From Streptomyces reniochalinae (GTDB taxonomy: Bacteria > Actinomycetota > Actinomycetes > Streptomycetales > Streptomycetaceae), in the NCBI RefSeq assembly GCF_003323735.1, contig NZ_QOIM01000032.1, positions 186,001-250,000 of the forward strand: a stretch of 64,000 nucleotides of DNA. The letters run 5' to 3'. A program made the position numbers and the translations under genes. The notes beneath the pieces are model-generated. The model was not told the DNA's origin, ran no database searches, and saw nothing but the letters and a program-made list of their open reading frames with translations. This document shows positions 21,106 to 29,698 of the stretch, in pieces. Numbering within the stretch: position 1 is the first letter of the stretch; the number at the start of each line of letters is the position of its first letter.

Positions 21106-22520
21106 GGGCTCTCCCGGGTACTCGGCTCGGTGCTGAGGAAGACGTTCTTGGTCTCGGTGAAGGCGGCGAGCGCGTCGGGGCCGAGCTCGCGGCCGAGCCC
21201 CGACTGCTTGTAGCCGCCGAAGGGGGTGGAGTAGCGGACGCTGGCGTGCGAGTTGACGGACAGGTTGCCCGCGGCGACGGCCCGCGAGACGCGGAGGGCG
21301 CGTGCGCCGTCGCGGGTCCACAGGGAGCCGGAGAGCCCGTAGTCGGTGTCGTTGGCGAGCCGTACCGCCTCGTCCTCGTCGTCGAAGGGGAGGACGACGG
21401 CGACGGGGCCGAAGATCTCCTCGGCCGCGGCCCGGTCGCCCGGTGCCCCCGCCAGGACGGTGGCCGGGTACCAGAAGCCGGGGCCCTCGGGCACGGTGCC
21501 GCGGATCAGCGCGGGCGCGTCCTCGGGCACGTAGGAGCGGACGCGCTCGCGCTGGCGTGCGGAGACGAGCGGGCCCATGTCGGTGCCGGCGTCGGCCGGA
21601 TTGCCGGCGCGGAAGGCGTGGACGGCCGGCTCCAGCAGTTCCAGGAAGCGGTCGTGGACGCTGCGCTGGACGAGGATGCGGCTGCGGGCGCAGCAGTCCT
21701 GTCCGGTGTTGTCGAGGAAGGATCCCGGGGCGGCGGCCGCGGCGCGTTCCAGGTCGGCGTCGGCGAAGACGATGTTGGGGCTCTTGCCGCCGAGTTCGAG
21801 GGTCAGGCGTTTCACGGTGGCGGCGCACTGGGCCATGAGGCGTTTCCCGACGGCGGTGGAGCCGGTGAAGACGACCTTGGCGACGCGCGGGTGTTCGACC
21901 AGCGCGGTGCCGGTGACGGGTCCTTCGCCCGGGAGTACCTGGAAGAGCCCTTCGGGCAGGCCGGCCTCCAGCGCCAGTTCGGCCAGCCGCAGCGCGGTCA
22001 GCGGAGTGGTCTCGGCCGGTTTGAGGAGCACGGCGTTCCCGGCGGCGAGCGCGGGCGCGGTTCCCCAGGCGGCGACCGGCATGGGGAAGTTCCACGGGGC
22101 GATGACGGCGACCACGCCCAGCGGCTCGGCGAAGGTCAGGTTGACGCCCCCGGCGACGGGGATCTGCTGACCGGTCAGCCGTTCGACACCGCCGGCGGAG
22201 TAGTCGAGCAGGTCGCGGACGTTGCCCGCCTCCCAGCAGGCGTTGCCCAGCGGGTGCCCGGCCTCGCGGGTCTCCAGGACGGCCAGTTCCTCGATGTGGC
22301 CGTCGACGGCGGAGGCGAACCGGCGCAGCGTTCTGGCCCGGTCGGCCGGTGCCAGCGCCGCCCAGGTGCGCTGTGCCGCCGCCGCGCGGGTGACGGCGGC
22401 GTCCACCTGCTGCGGGGTGGTGACGGGGACGGTCGTGATCAGCTCTTCGGTCGCCGGGTTGATGATCTCCAGCTGCTCGGCCGGCGGCCCGGTGCGGCCT
22501 TGTGCGGTTGCGTGCTGCAC
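21102..22520 (-). CDS. aldehyde dehydrogenase (NAD-dependent)
   Basis: A 472-residue ALDH-superfamily enzyme with all catalytic residues: Asn144 (APWNFP), Lys167 (LLKPAE), Glu242 (LELGGKSPN) and the nucleophile Cys276 in GQDCC. The GTG start at 22520 lies 12 bases after the glutamine-synthetase-like gene, with GAGG overlapping that stop. It overlaps the SDR gene by 4 bases. Probable role: oxidise a gamma-glutamyl aldehyde to the acid, as PuuC does in the putrescine pathway. The substrate is inferred from the operon. Confidence 0.92.
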   Translation of the reverse strand: MQHATAQGRTGPPAEQLEIINPATEELITTVPVTTPQQVDAAVTRAAAAQRTWAALAPADRARTLRRFASAVDGHIEELAVLETREAGHPLGNACWEAGNVRDLLDYSAGGVERLTGQQIPVAGGVNLTFAEPLGVVAVIAPWNFPMPVAAWGTAPALAAGNAVLLKPAETTPLTALRLAELALEAGLPEGLFQVLPGEGPVTGTALVEHPRVAKVVFTGSTAVGKRLMAQCAATVKRLTLELGGKSPNIVFADADLERAAAAAPGSFLDNTGQDCCARSRILVQRSVHDRFLELLEPAVHAFRAGNPADAGTDMGPLVSARQRERVRSYVPEDAPALIRGTVPEGPGFWYPATVLAGAPGDRAAAEEIFGPVAVVLPFDDEDEAVRLANDTDYGLSGSLWTRDGARALRVSRAVAAGNLSVNSHASVRYSTPFGGYKQSGLGRELGPDALAAFTETKNVFLSTEPSTRESP

Positions 22521-22532
22521 TGCGGTGGGTCC

Positions 22533-23900
22533 TCACATCCGTTCGAAGGAGCGGTAGCGCTCCCAGTCCGTCACGGCCGTGTCGTAGGCCCGCTGTTCGA
22601 CGCGGGCCATGTTCGCGTAGTGGTCCACGACCTCGCCGCCGAAGGCCTCGCGGGCCAGGCCGCTGCCCTGCCACAGCAGCGCGGCCTCGCGCAGGGTGGC
22701 GGGGACGTGCGCCGCGTCGCCCTCGTAGGCGTTGCCCGTGCAGGCGTCGGGGAGCTCCAGCGCGTTGTCGATGCCGTGCAGTCCGGCCGCGATCATGCCG
22801 GCGACGGCGAGGTAGGGGTTGACGTCTCCGCCCGGGACCCGGTTCTCCAGCCGGTGCCCGGGTCCGTGGCCGACGACGCGGAGGGCGCAGGTGCGGTTGT
22901 CGGGTCCCCAGGCGACGGCGGTGGGGGCGAAGGAGCCGGGCTGGAAGCGCTTGTAGGAGTTGATGTTCGGGGCGTAGAGGAGGGTGAACTCCCGCATGGC
23001 GGCCAGCTGTCCCGCCAGGAAGTGCCGCATCAGGGGCGACATGCCCGCCTCGCCCGCGTCGTCGGCGAGGACGGCCGCGCCGCTCTCGTCGCGCAGCGAG
23101 AGGTGGATGTGGCAGGAGTTGCCCTCGCGTTCGTCGTACTTGGCCATGAAGGTGAGGGCCTGGCCCTCCTGCGCCGCGATCTCCTTGGCACCCGTCTTGT
23201 AGACGACGTGCTGGTCGCAGGTGGTCAGTGCGTCGGCGTAGCGGAAGGCGATCTCGTGCTGTCCCAGGTTGCACTCGCCCTTGGCGGACTCGACGACCAT
23301 GCCGGCCGCGGCCATCTCGTTCCTTATCCTGCGCAGCAGCGGCTCGACGCGTCCGGTGCCGAGGACGGAGTAGTCGACGTTGTACTGGTTGGCGGGGGTC
23401 AGGCCGCGGTAGCCGCTGTCCCAGGCCTGCTCGTAGGTGTCGCGGAAGACCATGAACTCCAGCTCGGTGCCGGCGTACGCGCTCCAGCCGCGCTCGGCGA
23501 GCCGGTCGAGCTGGCGCAAGAGGATCTGCCGGGGCGAGGCGACGACGGGCGAGCCGTCGTGCCAGGCCAGGTCGGCGGTCAGCAGCGCCGTGCCCGGGTT
23601 CCATGGGACGCGGCGGAGGGTGGCGGTGTCTGGGCGCATGGCGAAGTCGCCGTAGCCGCGCTCCCAGGAGGCCATGGCGTAGCCGTCCACGGTGTTGAGG
23701 TCCACGTCGACGGCGAGCAGGTAGTTGCAGCCCTCGCTGCCGCCGTCGAGGACGTGCTGGAGGAAGTAGGGCGCGGCGAACCGCTTGCCCGCCAGGCGGC
23801 CTTGCATGTCGGTGAAGGCCAGGACGACGGTGTCGGTCTCGCCCGCGTCGACGCTGTTCCTCAGTTCGTCGACGGAGAGGGGTGGTGGGCGGTCTGCCAC
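22533..23900 (-). CDS. glutamine synthetase-like gamma-glutamylamine ligase (GlnA4-type)
   Basis: A 455-residue GS-fold ATP-dependent ligase. Motifs are AGTELEFMVF, GECNLGQHEIAFRY, EGNSCHIHLSLRDE (catalytic His region) and HRLENRVPGGDVNPYLAVA. The adenylylation-site loop and several residues of true GlnA differ, as in gamma-glutamylpolyamine and gamma-glutamylethanolamide synthetases. The start is GTG 23900, eight bases after AGGAGG; an ATG at 23933 lacks a ribosome site. By position and neighbours it matches what I recall as S. coelicolor GlnA4 (SCO1613), reported to glutamylate ethanolamine. First gene of the operon with ALDH and SDR, divergent from a GntR regulator. Confidence 0.85.
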   Translation of the reverse strand: MADRPPPLSVDELRNSVDAGETDTVVLAFTDMQGRLAGKRFAAPYFLQHVLDGGSEGCNYLLAVDVDLNTVDGYAMASWERGYGDFAMRPDTATLRRVPWNPGTALLTADLAWHDGSPVVASPRQILLRQLDRLAERGWSAYAGTELEFMVFRDTYEQAWDSGYRGLTPANQYNVDYSVLGTGRVEPLLRRIRNEMAAAGMVVESAKGECNLGQHEIAFRYADALTTCDQHVVYKTGAKEIAAQEGQALTFMAKYDEREGNSCHIHLSLRDESGAAVLADDAGEAGMSPLMRHFLAGQLAAMREFTLLYAPNINSYKRFQPGSFAPTAVAWGPDNRTCALRVVGHGPGHRLENRVPGGDVNPYLAVAGMIAAGLHGIDNALELPDACTGNAYEGDAAHVPATLREAALLWQGSGLAREAFGGEVVDHYANMARVEQRAYDTAVTDWERYRSFERM

Positions 23901-23933
23901 GAGCGGGCCTCCTGTCGGGTCAGCGGAAGCCAT

Positions 23934-23955
23934 AAGGTAGTCACGGATACCATTG
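23934..23955. promoter_or_regulatory. candidate GntR operator, site 1
   Basis: AAGGT, nine bases, then TACCATTG, lying in the 72-base gap between the divergent GS-like operon and the gntR gene. The same pattern with identical spacing recurs at 24804-24825 before the permease gene (15 of 22 positions identical). GGT and ACC form an inverted core. Confidence 0.5.
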
Positions 23956-23972
23956 AAACGGAAGAGGTTCCC

Positions 23973-24707
23973 ATGCCTTCCACGCCGCAGGACGACAGGC
24001 TGGCCACGGTGCTGCGCACGGTGCGCGCGGGAAACGGGTTCGAGGAAGCGCTGGAACAGATACTCCAGATCGTCCGGCTGGGCCTGGTCGCCGAGGGCGA
24101 ACGGCTGCCCGCCGAGCGGGAGCTGGCCGAGCGCCTGGGCATCAGCCGGGTCACCCTCCGCGAGGTGCTGAGGGTGCTGGCCGAACAGGGCGTCGTGGTC
24201 AGCAGGCGCGGCCGGTACGGCGGCACCTTCGTCCTCCCCCGCCCGTCGCCCGCCGGCGGCGCGGCGGCGCGGGAGCGGGTGCGCGGCGCACAAGCCCCCG
24301 ACCTGGAGGACACGCTCGCCTTCCGCGAGGTGCTGGAGGCGGGGGCGGCCGAGCTGTGCGCGGCGCGCGGCCTGTCCGCCGCCGAGGCCGCGCGGCTGCG
24401 CGAGGCACTGGACGCCACCCGCGAGGCGGCGCTCACCGACTACCGCAGGCACGACACGCTGCTGCACCTGACGCTGGTGGAGCTGGCGGGATCGCCGTCC
24501 CTGACCGTGCAGTACGCCGCGGTCCGCGCCTCCCTCAACGACCTGCTGGGCCGCATCCCGCTGCTCGTGCGGAACCTGGAGCACGCCCAGCGGCAGCACG
24601 CCGCGCTGGTGGCCGCCGTGCTGGAGGGGGACGGCGAGGGGGCGCGGGCGATCGCACGCGAGCACTGCGCGGGGACGGCGTCCCTGCTGCGGGGCTTCCT
24701 GGCGTGA
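23973..24707 (+). CDS. GntR-family regulator, FadR/FCD type
   Basis: A 244-residue transcription regulator. A winged helix-turn-helix spans about residues 30-88 (RLPAERELAERLGISRVTL, then RRGRYGGTFV). A C-terminal FCD ligand-binding domain spans about 105-240, with FREVLEAGAAELCAARG and RRHDTLLHLTLVELAGS. The ATG at 23973 follows GAAGAGG. It diverges from the GS-like operon and precedes the permease gene on the same strand, so it probably controls both. A shared candidate operator lies in each promoter region. Confidence 0.92.
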   Translation: MPSTPQDDRLATVLRTVRAGNGFEEALEQILQIVRLGLVAEGERLPAERELAERLGISRVTLREVLRVLAEQGVVVSRRGRYGGTFVLPRPSPAGGAAARERVRGAQAPDLEDTLAFREVLEAGAAELCAARGLSAAEAARLREALDATREAALTDYRRHDTLLHLTLVELAGSPSLTVQYAAVRASLNDLLGRIPLLVRNLEHAQRQHAALVAAVLEGDGEGARAIAREHCAGTASLLRGFLA

Positions 24708-24803
24708 GGCCGGGCGCGCGCTGTGTCCCGTACGCCCCGGAACGCCGCCCGCGGTCGCAGCTTGTTGCCGCACAAGGGTTGCGCTGGACGACCCGCGCGC
24801 ACA

Positions 24804-24825
24804 AAGGTGTGCCAGCACACCATTG
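24804..24825. promoter_or_regulatory. candidate GntR operator, site 2 (upstream of permease)
   Basis: AAGGT, nine bases, then CACCATTG. It includes the perfect inverted repeat GGTGTGC-CA-GCACACC (24806-24821) and ends 22 bases before the permease start codon. It shares sequence and spacing with the site at 23934-23955. Confidence 0.5.
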
Positions 24826-24847
24826 GCTGACGGCGGGAGTGTGGCAC

Positions 24848-26335
<1,488 letters not shown>

Positions 26336-26398
26336 GCACGCCCACCGCGCCCCTCTCCCCCGCTCCTTTCTCGTTCCGTACCCGCACCAGGAGCAACC

Positions 26399-27127
26399 GT
26401 GACACCGCCCCTCATCGGCATCACCACCTACCTGGAACCCTCGGCCCGCTGGGGCAACTGGCACCTGCCGGCAGCCCTCCTGCCTGCGGCGTACCACCGC
26501 ATGGCGCACCGCGCGGGCGCCCGCGCCCTGCTCCTCCCGCCCGACGAGGACCCCGCCGCGGTGGCAGACCTGGTCTCCCGCCTCGACGGGCTGGTCACCG
26601 CGGGCGGCCCCGATGTGGACCCGGCCCGCTACCGGGCGGAACGGGACCCGCGCACGGGGCCGCCCTATCCCGAACGGGACGCCTGGGAGCTGGCCCTCAC
26701 CCGTGAGGCGATGGCCCGCGGCGTGCCGCTGCTCGCGGTCTGCCGGGGCATGCAGCTGCTGAACGTCGCCCTCGGCGGCACGCTCGTCCAGCACATGCCG
26801 ACCACCCGGGCCCACCGTGGCGCGCCCGGGGTCTTCGGCAGGCACGCGATCGTCCCGGTCCCCGGCACGCTGCTCGCCAAGGTGCTGGACGAGGAGGATT
26901 CCGTCACCGTGCCGACCTACCACCACCAGGCGCTGGACGCGCTCGGCGCGGGCCTCGTCCCCAGCGCCCACGCCGCCGGCGACGACACCGTCGAGGCAGT
27001 CGAGTTCCCGGACGCCGACGGCTTCGTGCTGGGCGTCCAGTGGCACCCGGAGGCGGGCGAGGACCTGCGCGTGATGGCCGCCCTGGTAGCGGCCGCACAG
27101 GAGCGGCGGGTCGGCGGGAGCGCCTGA
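26399..27127 (+). CDS. class I glutamine amidotransferase-like gamma-glutamyl hydrolase (peptidase C26)
   Basis: A 242-residue enzyme with the C26 triad: nucleophile Cys115 (LLAVCRGMQLLN), His216 and Glu218 (VQWHPEAGED). DGLVTAGGPDVDPARY is typical of PuuD-like gamma-glutamyl-GABA hydrolases. GTG 26399 follows AGGAG with a five-base spacer. It sits behind the permease on the same strand. In context it would hydrolyse the gamma-glutamyl bond of the oxidised intermediate, returning glutamate. Substrate inferred. Confidence 0.88.
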   Translation: MTPPLIGITTYLEPSARWGNWHLPAALLPAAYHRMAHRAGARALLLPPDEDPAAVADLVSRLDGLVTAGGPDVDPARYRAERDPRTGPPYPERDAWELALTREAMARGVPLLAVCRGMQLLNVALGGTLVQHMPTTRAHRGAPGVFGRHAIVPVPGTLLAKVLDEEDSVTVPTYHHQALDALGAGLVPSAHAAGDDTVEAVEFPDADGFVLGVQWHPEAGEDLRVMAALVAAAQERRVGGSA

Positions 27128-27192
27128 TCCACGGGCCCGGCGGCTGACGCGCGGGTCCGGCGGCCGGTGCGCGGAGCTCGTGGGCGGCCGGC

Positions 27193-27921
27193 TCAGCTCA
27201 GCGCGGCCGACAGCGCCGCACCGAGGACGTCGGGCGCCTGCACCAACGAGGGCCCGTACCAGGTGAGGTGCCGTCCGCTGACGAGCGCGGCGGGCGTGCC
27301 GGGAAAGGCCTCGGGTCCGTCGTCGGCCGTGAACCTGTAGGGCTCGTCGGGCAGGACGACCACCTCGGCGCGGCCGGGCTGGGCGAGCTGTGAAAGCGGC
27401 ACCCGGGGGTAGCGCTCGGCGTGCGCGGCGTAGACGTTGCGCACGCCGAGGTGCGCCAGCAGTCCACCGGCGAAGGTGTCTGCGCCCAGCACCATCCACG
27501 GCCGCCGCCAGACGGGGACGACGGCCCGTACGTCCAGGCGAACGCGGGGCCGCGCCCACGCGTGCTCGGCCGCGTCCAGCCAGTCGGGGCGCGGCAGGCC
27601 GCAGCCTTCGGTCAGCACCCGGTGCAGCTCGGCGAAGCCCTGCTCCAGCGAGCGCACCTCCGTCACCAGGACCCGCAACCCTGCCTGCCGGAGGGCGCGC
27701 AGGTCCTCGGGGCGGTTCTCCTCCTCGTTGGCGAGCACCAGGTCGGGGGCCAGCCCGACGACGGCCGCCACGTCCGGGTTCTTGGTGCCGCGCACCCTGG
27801 TGACGTCGAGGTCGCCCGGGTGCGTGCACCAGTCCGTCGCGCCGACGAGGAGACCGGGCGCGGTGGCGGCCACCGCCTCGGTGAGGGAGGGAACGAGGGA
27901 CACCACCGACCGGCACGTCAT
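27193..27921 (-). CDS. BtuF-like helical-backbone metal receptor without signal peptide
   Basis: A 242-residue protein of the cobalamin/iron-chelate binding fold: VVSLVPSLTEAVAATAPGLLVGATDW at the N-terminus, KNPDVAAVVGLAPDLVLANEEENR and EVVVLPDEPYRF. Class III binding proteins are normally exported, but here the protein starts directly with the first strand (MTCRSVVSLVPS), with GGAG upstream of the ATG. It therefore looks cytoplasmic. No permease or ATPase gene is adjacent. Ligand unknown. It converges on the amidohydrolase gene and diverges from the LLM oxidoreductase. Confidence 0.8.
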   Translation of the reverse strand: MTCRSVVSLVPSLTEAVAATAPGLLVGATDWCTHPGDLDVTRVRGTKNPDVAAVVGLAPDLVLANEEENRPEDLRALRQAGLRVLVTEVRSLEQGFAELHRVLTEGCGLPRPDWLDAAEHAWARPRVRLDVRAVVPVWRRPWMVLGADTFAGGLLAHLGVRNVYAAHAERYPRVPLSQLAQPGRAEVVVLPDEPYRFTADDGPEAFPGTPAALVSGRHLTWYGPSLVQAPDVLGAALSAALS

Positions 27922-28029
27922 GGCTCCACCCTACGGAGAGAACGCTCAGGAAGGACGCGGGGAGTACGCAGGGAGGTGACGGCCTGACAGTTCTGTTTCG
28001 TTATGGGTGGAAAAGGTACCCATTGGTGC

Positions 28030-28989
28030 ATGGTCAGCATCGGATACTTTCTCTCCTGCGAGGAATTCGGACCCCGCGAACTGGTCCGCCAGGCACAGAT
28101 GGCCGAGGAAGCCGGATTCCAGCGGCTGTGGATCTCCGATCACTTCCACCCCTGGATGGACGCCCAGGGCCAGAGCCCCTTCGTCTGGTCCGTCATCGGA
28201 GCGCTCTCCCAGGCCACCTCGCTGCCGGTCGGCACCGCGGTCACCTGCCCCACCTTCCGGATGCACCCGGCCATCGTCGCCCACGCGGCGGCGACCGCCG
28301 CCGTGCAGCTGGAGGGCCGCTTCACCCTGGGCGTCGGATCCGGCGAGGCGCTCAACGAACACATCCTCGGCCAGCACTGGCCGCCGCCGGGCGAACGGCT
28401 GGCCCGCCTGGAGGAGGCCGTCGGAATCATCCGCAGGCTGCACACCGGCAAGCGCACCACCCACCACGGCACCTACTACCGCGTCGACGACGCCCGCCTC
28501 TACACGGTGCCGGAACAGCCCGTGCCGATCTCCGTCTCCGCTTTCGGCCCCAAGGCCGTCGAACTGGCCGCGCGCATCGGCGACGCCTTCTGCACCGCCT
28601 CCCCCGACCGCGAACTGGTCGCGCGCTACCGCGACGCGGGCGGCGGCCGGCGGACCGTGCAGGGCGGCATGAAGGTGTGCTGGGCGCCCGACGAGGAGGA
28701 CGGGCTGGAGCAGGCGCACCGGCTCTGGGCCAACGAACTGCTGCCGGGCCAGGTGCCCTCCACCCTCACCCGCCAGAAGGACTTCGCGGCCGCCGCCTCC
28801 CTGGTACCGCGGGACGCGGTGGCCGACCAGATGGTGTGCGGGCCCGACACCGAACGGCACCGGGCCCGGGTGCGCAGCTACGCGGACGCCGGGTTCGACG
28901 AGGTGTACGTCCAGCAGATCGGCTCCCGCCACGAGGAGTTCTTCCGCGTCTACGCGGACGAGGTGCTGCCCGCCTTCCACGGCGGCTGA
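28030..28989 (+). CDS. F420-type LLM-class oxidoreductase (TIGR03557-like)
   Basis: A 319-residue luciferase-like TIM-barrel protein beginning MVSIGYFLSCEEFGPRELV. It contains LWISDHFHPW, SFVW-like PFVWSVIGALSQAT, GRFTLGVGSGEALNEHILG and GFDEVYVQQIG, typical of the actinobacterial F420-dependent LLM group. It most likely uses coenzyme F420; the substrate is unknown. The chosen ATG at 28030 begins the conserved part, with AAAGG 13 bases upstream; ATG 28003 would add nine residues. Confidence 0.85.
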   Translation: MVSIGYFLSCEEFGPRELVRQAQMAEEAGFQRLWISDHFHPWMDAQGQSPFVWSVIGALSQATSLPVGTAVTCPTFRMHPAIVAHAAATAAVQLEGRFTLGVGSGEALNEHILGQHWPPPGERLARLEEAVGIIRRLHTGKRTTHHGTYYRVDDARLYTVPEQPVPISVSAFGPKAVELAARIGDAFCTASPDRELVARYRDAGGGRRTVQGGMKVCWAPDEEDGLEQAHRLWANELLPGQVPSTLTRQKDFAAAASLVPRDAVADQMVCGPDTERHRARVRSYADAGFDEVYVQQIGSRHEEFFRVYADEVLPAFHGG

Positions 28990-29260
28990 GCCCCTCGGGC
29001 GGGGCCACCCCTCCCACGGCGGGCGCGGACTCCCCGCGCGCCCGCAGCTCCATCACCGTGAACAGCTCGTCCGAGAAGCCGCCGATCTCGAACCGGTTGG
29101 GCCGGGACGGATCAAGGGCCGGGGGTGCGTACCCGGTGGTGTCGACGACGGCGAGCAGCGCCGGCTCGGACCGGGTGTCGCACACGTACGCCCTGCCGCC
29201 CTCGTAGGTGGTGGTGAGCGTGCGCGGCGCCGTGGAGCGCCGCTTGTCGAACTCGCTCAT
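28766..29260 (-). CDS. unrecognised small protein, C-terminal half doubtful
   Basis: ATG 29260 has a good ribosome site (GGGGGA). The first ~75 residues look like a genuine soluble protein (MSEFDKRRSTAPRTLTTTYE, then YVCDTRSEPALLAVVDTTGY and FEIGGFSDELFTVMELRARG). After that the frame turns Arg/Gly-rich and runs 224 bases antisense into the end of the LLM gene, so the natural C-terminus has probably been lost by frameshift or is elsewhere. No family recognised. The gene may be a remnant. Confidence 0.4.
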   Translation of the reverse strand: MSEFDKRRSTAPRTLTTTYEGGRAYVCDTRSEPALLAVVDTTGYAPPALDPSRPNRFEIGGFSDELFTVMELRARGESAPAVGGVAPPEGLSRRGRRAAPRPRRRGRTPRGGSRSAGRTPRRTRRPRSCAPGPGAVRCRARTPSGRPPRPAVPGRRRPRSPSGG

Positions 29261-29397
29261 GATTCCCCCGCATCGCATGACTGCCCGTCGACAGCGGGTG
29301 CGTCGACGGAGGAGGAACGGCATCGCGCCCGGGGAGAGGACGGCGCGCACGGCGTCCACCGGAAGGCGCCCGAGGTCTCGGTGCGGCGACGGCCGGT

Positions 29398-29430
29398 TCA
29401 GCCGGAGTGACGTATCCGTGGTCTGCGCAC
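29398..29430 (-). other. 10-codon micro-ORF with strong ribosome site
   Basis: GAGGGGAG followed by a short spacer, GTG at 29430 and a stop ten codons later (MRRPRIRHSG when initiated with Met). It lies upstream of the small gene at 29260. It could be a leader peptide or chance. Confidence 0.2.
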
Positions 29431-29487
29431 CGGGTGCTCCCCTCGATGTGCCGAGCCCGCCTCCCGTGACCGGATGCGACGACGGTG

Positions 29488-29595
29488 TCAGGGATCGAAC
29501 CCGTGGAATCCGCCGAAGGAGTAACCGTCGTCCTCGCACCTGGAGGTGCGTTCGTTCACGCGTACGAAGGTAGGCGTCCCCTCGCGGCCCGTCAT
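29488..29595 (-). CDS. possible 35-residue peptide gene ending in SFGGFHGFDP
   Basis: A short frame from ATG 29595 to TGA 29488. The N-terminal half is charged (MTGREGTPTFVRVNERTSR) and the end is glycine/phenylalanine-rich (EDDGYSFGGFHGFDP), a leader-plus-core look. About 29 of 35 codons end in G or C, consistent with coding but below host bias. Against it: there is no clear ribosome site, and only 25 bases separate the start from a strong 22-bp hairpin, leaving no room for its own promoter unless it overlaps the hairpin. No modification enzyme is nearby. Confidence 0.25.
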   Translation of the reverse strand: MTGREGTPTFVRVNERTSRCEDDGYSFGGFHGFDP

Positions 29596-29620
29596 GTGGA
29601 TTACCGCGCCCCCGAAACGC

Positions 29621-29668
29621 GGGACGGCCCCGCGCCGCGTGCTCTCGCACGCGGCGCGGGGCCGTCCC
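29621..29668 (-). terminator. very strong terminator of the glycine betaine transporter operon
   Basis: A perfect 22-bp stem (29621-29642 with 29647-29668) around the loop TCTC, 31 bases past the stop of the permease/binding fusion. Confidence 0.75.
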
Positions 29669-29698
29669 TGAGGCGGTGGGATCAGGCCGCGGCGCCGG

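Noticed and set aside
29488..29510. GGGATCGAACCC, which looks like the T-loop end of a minus-strand tRNA and might mark an attachment site
   Set aside because: The stem has a mismatch and no other tRNA arms or CCA-side acceptor partner are present.
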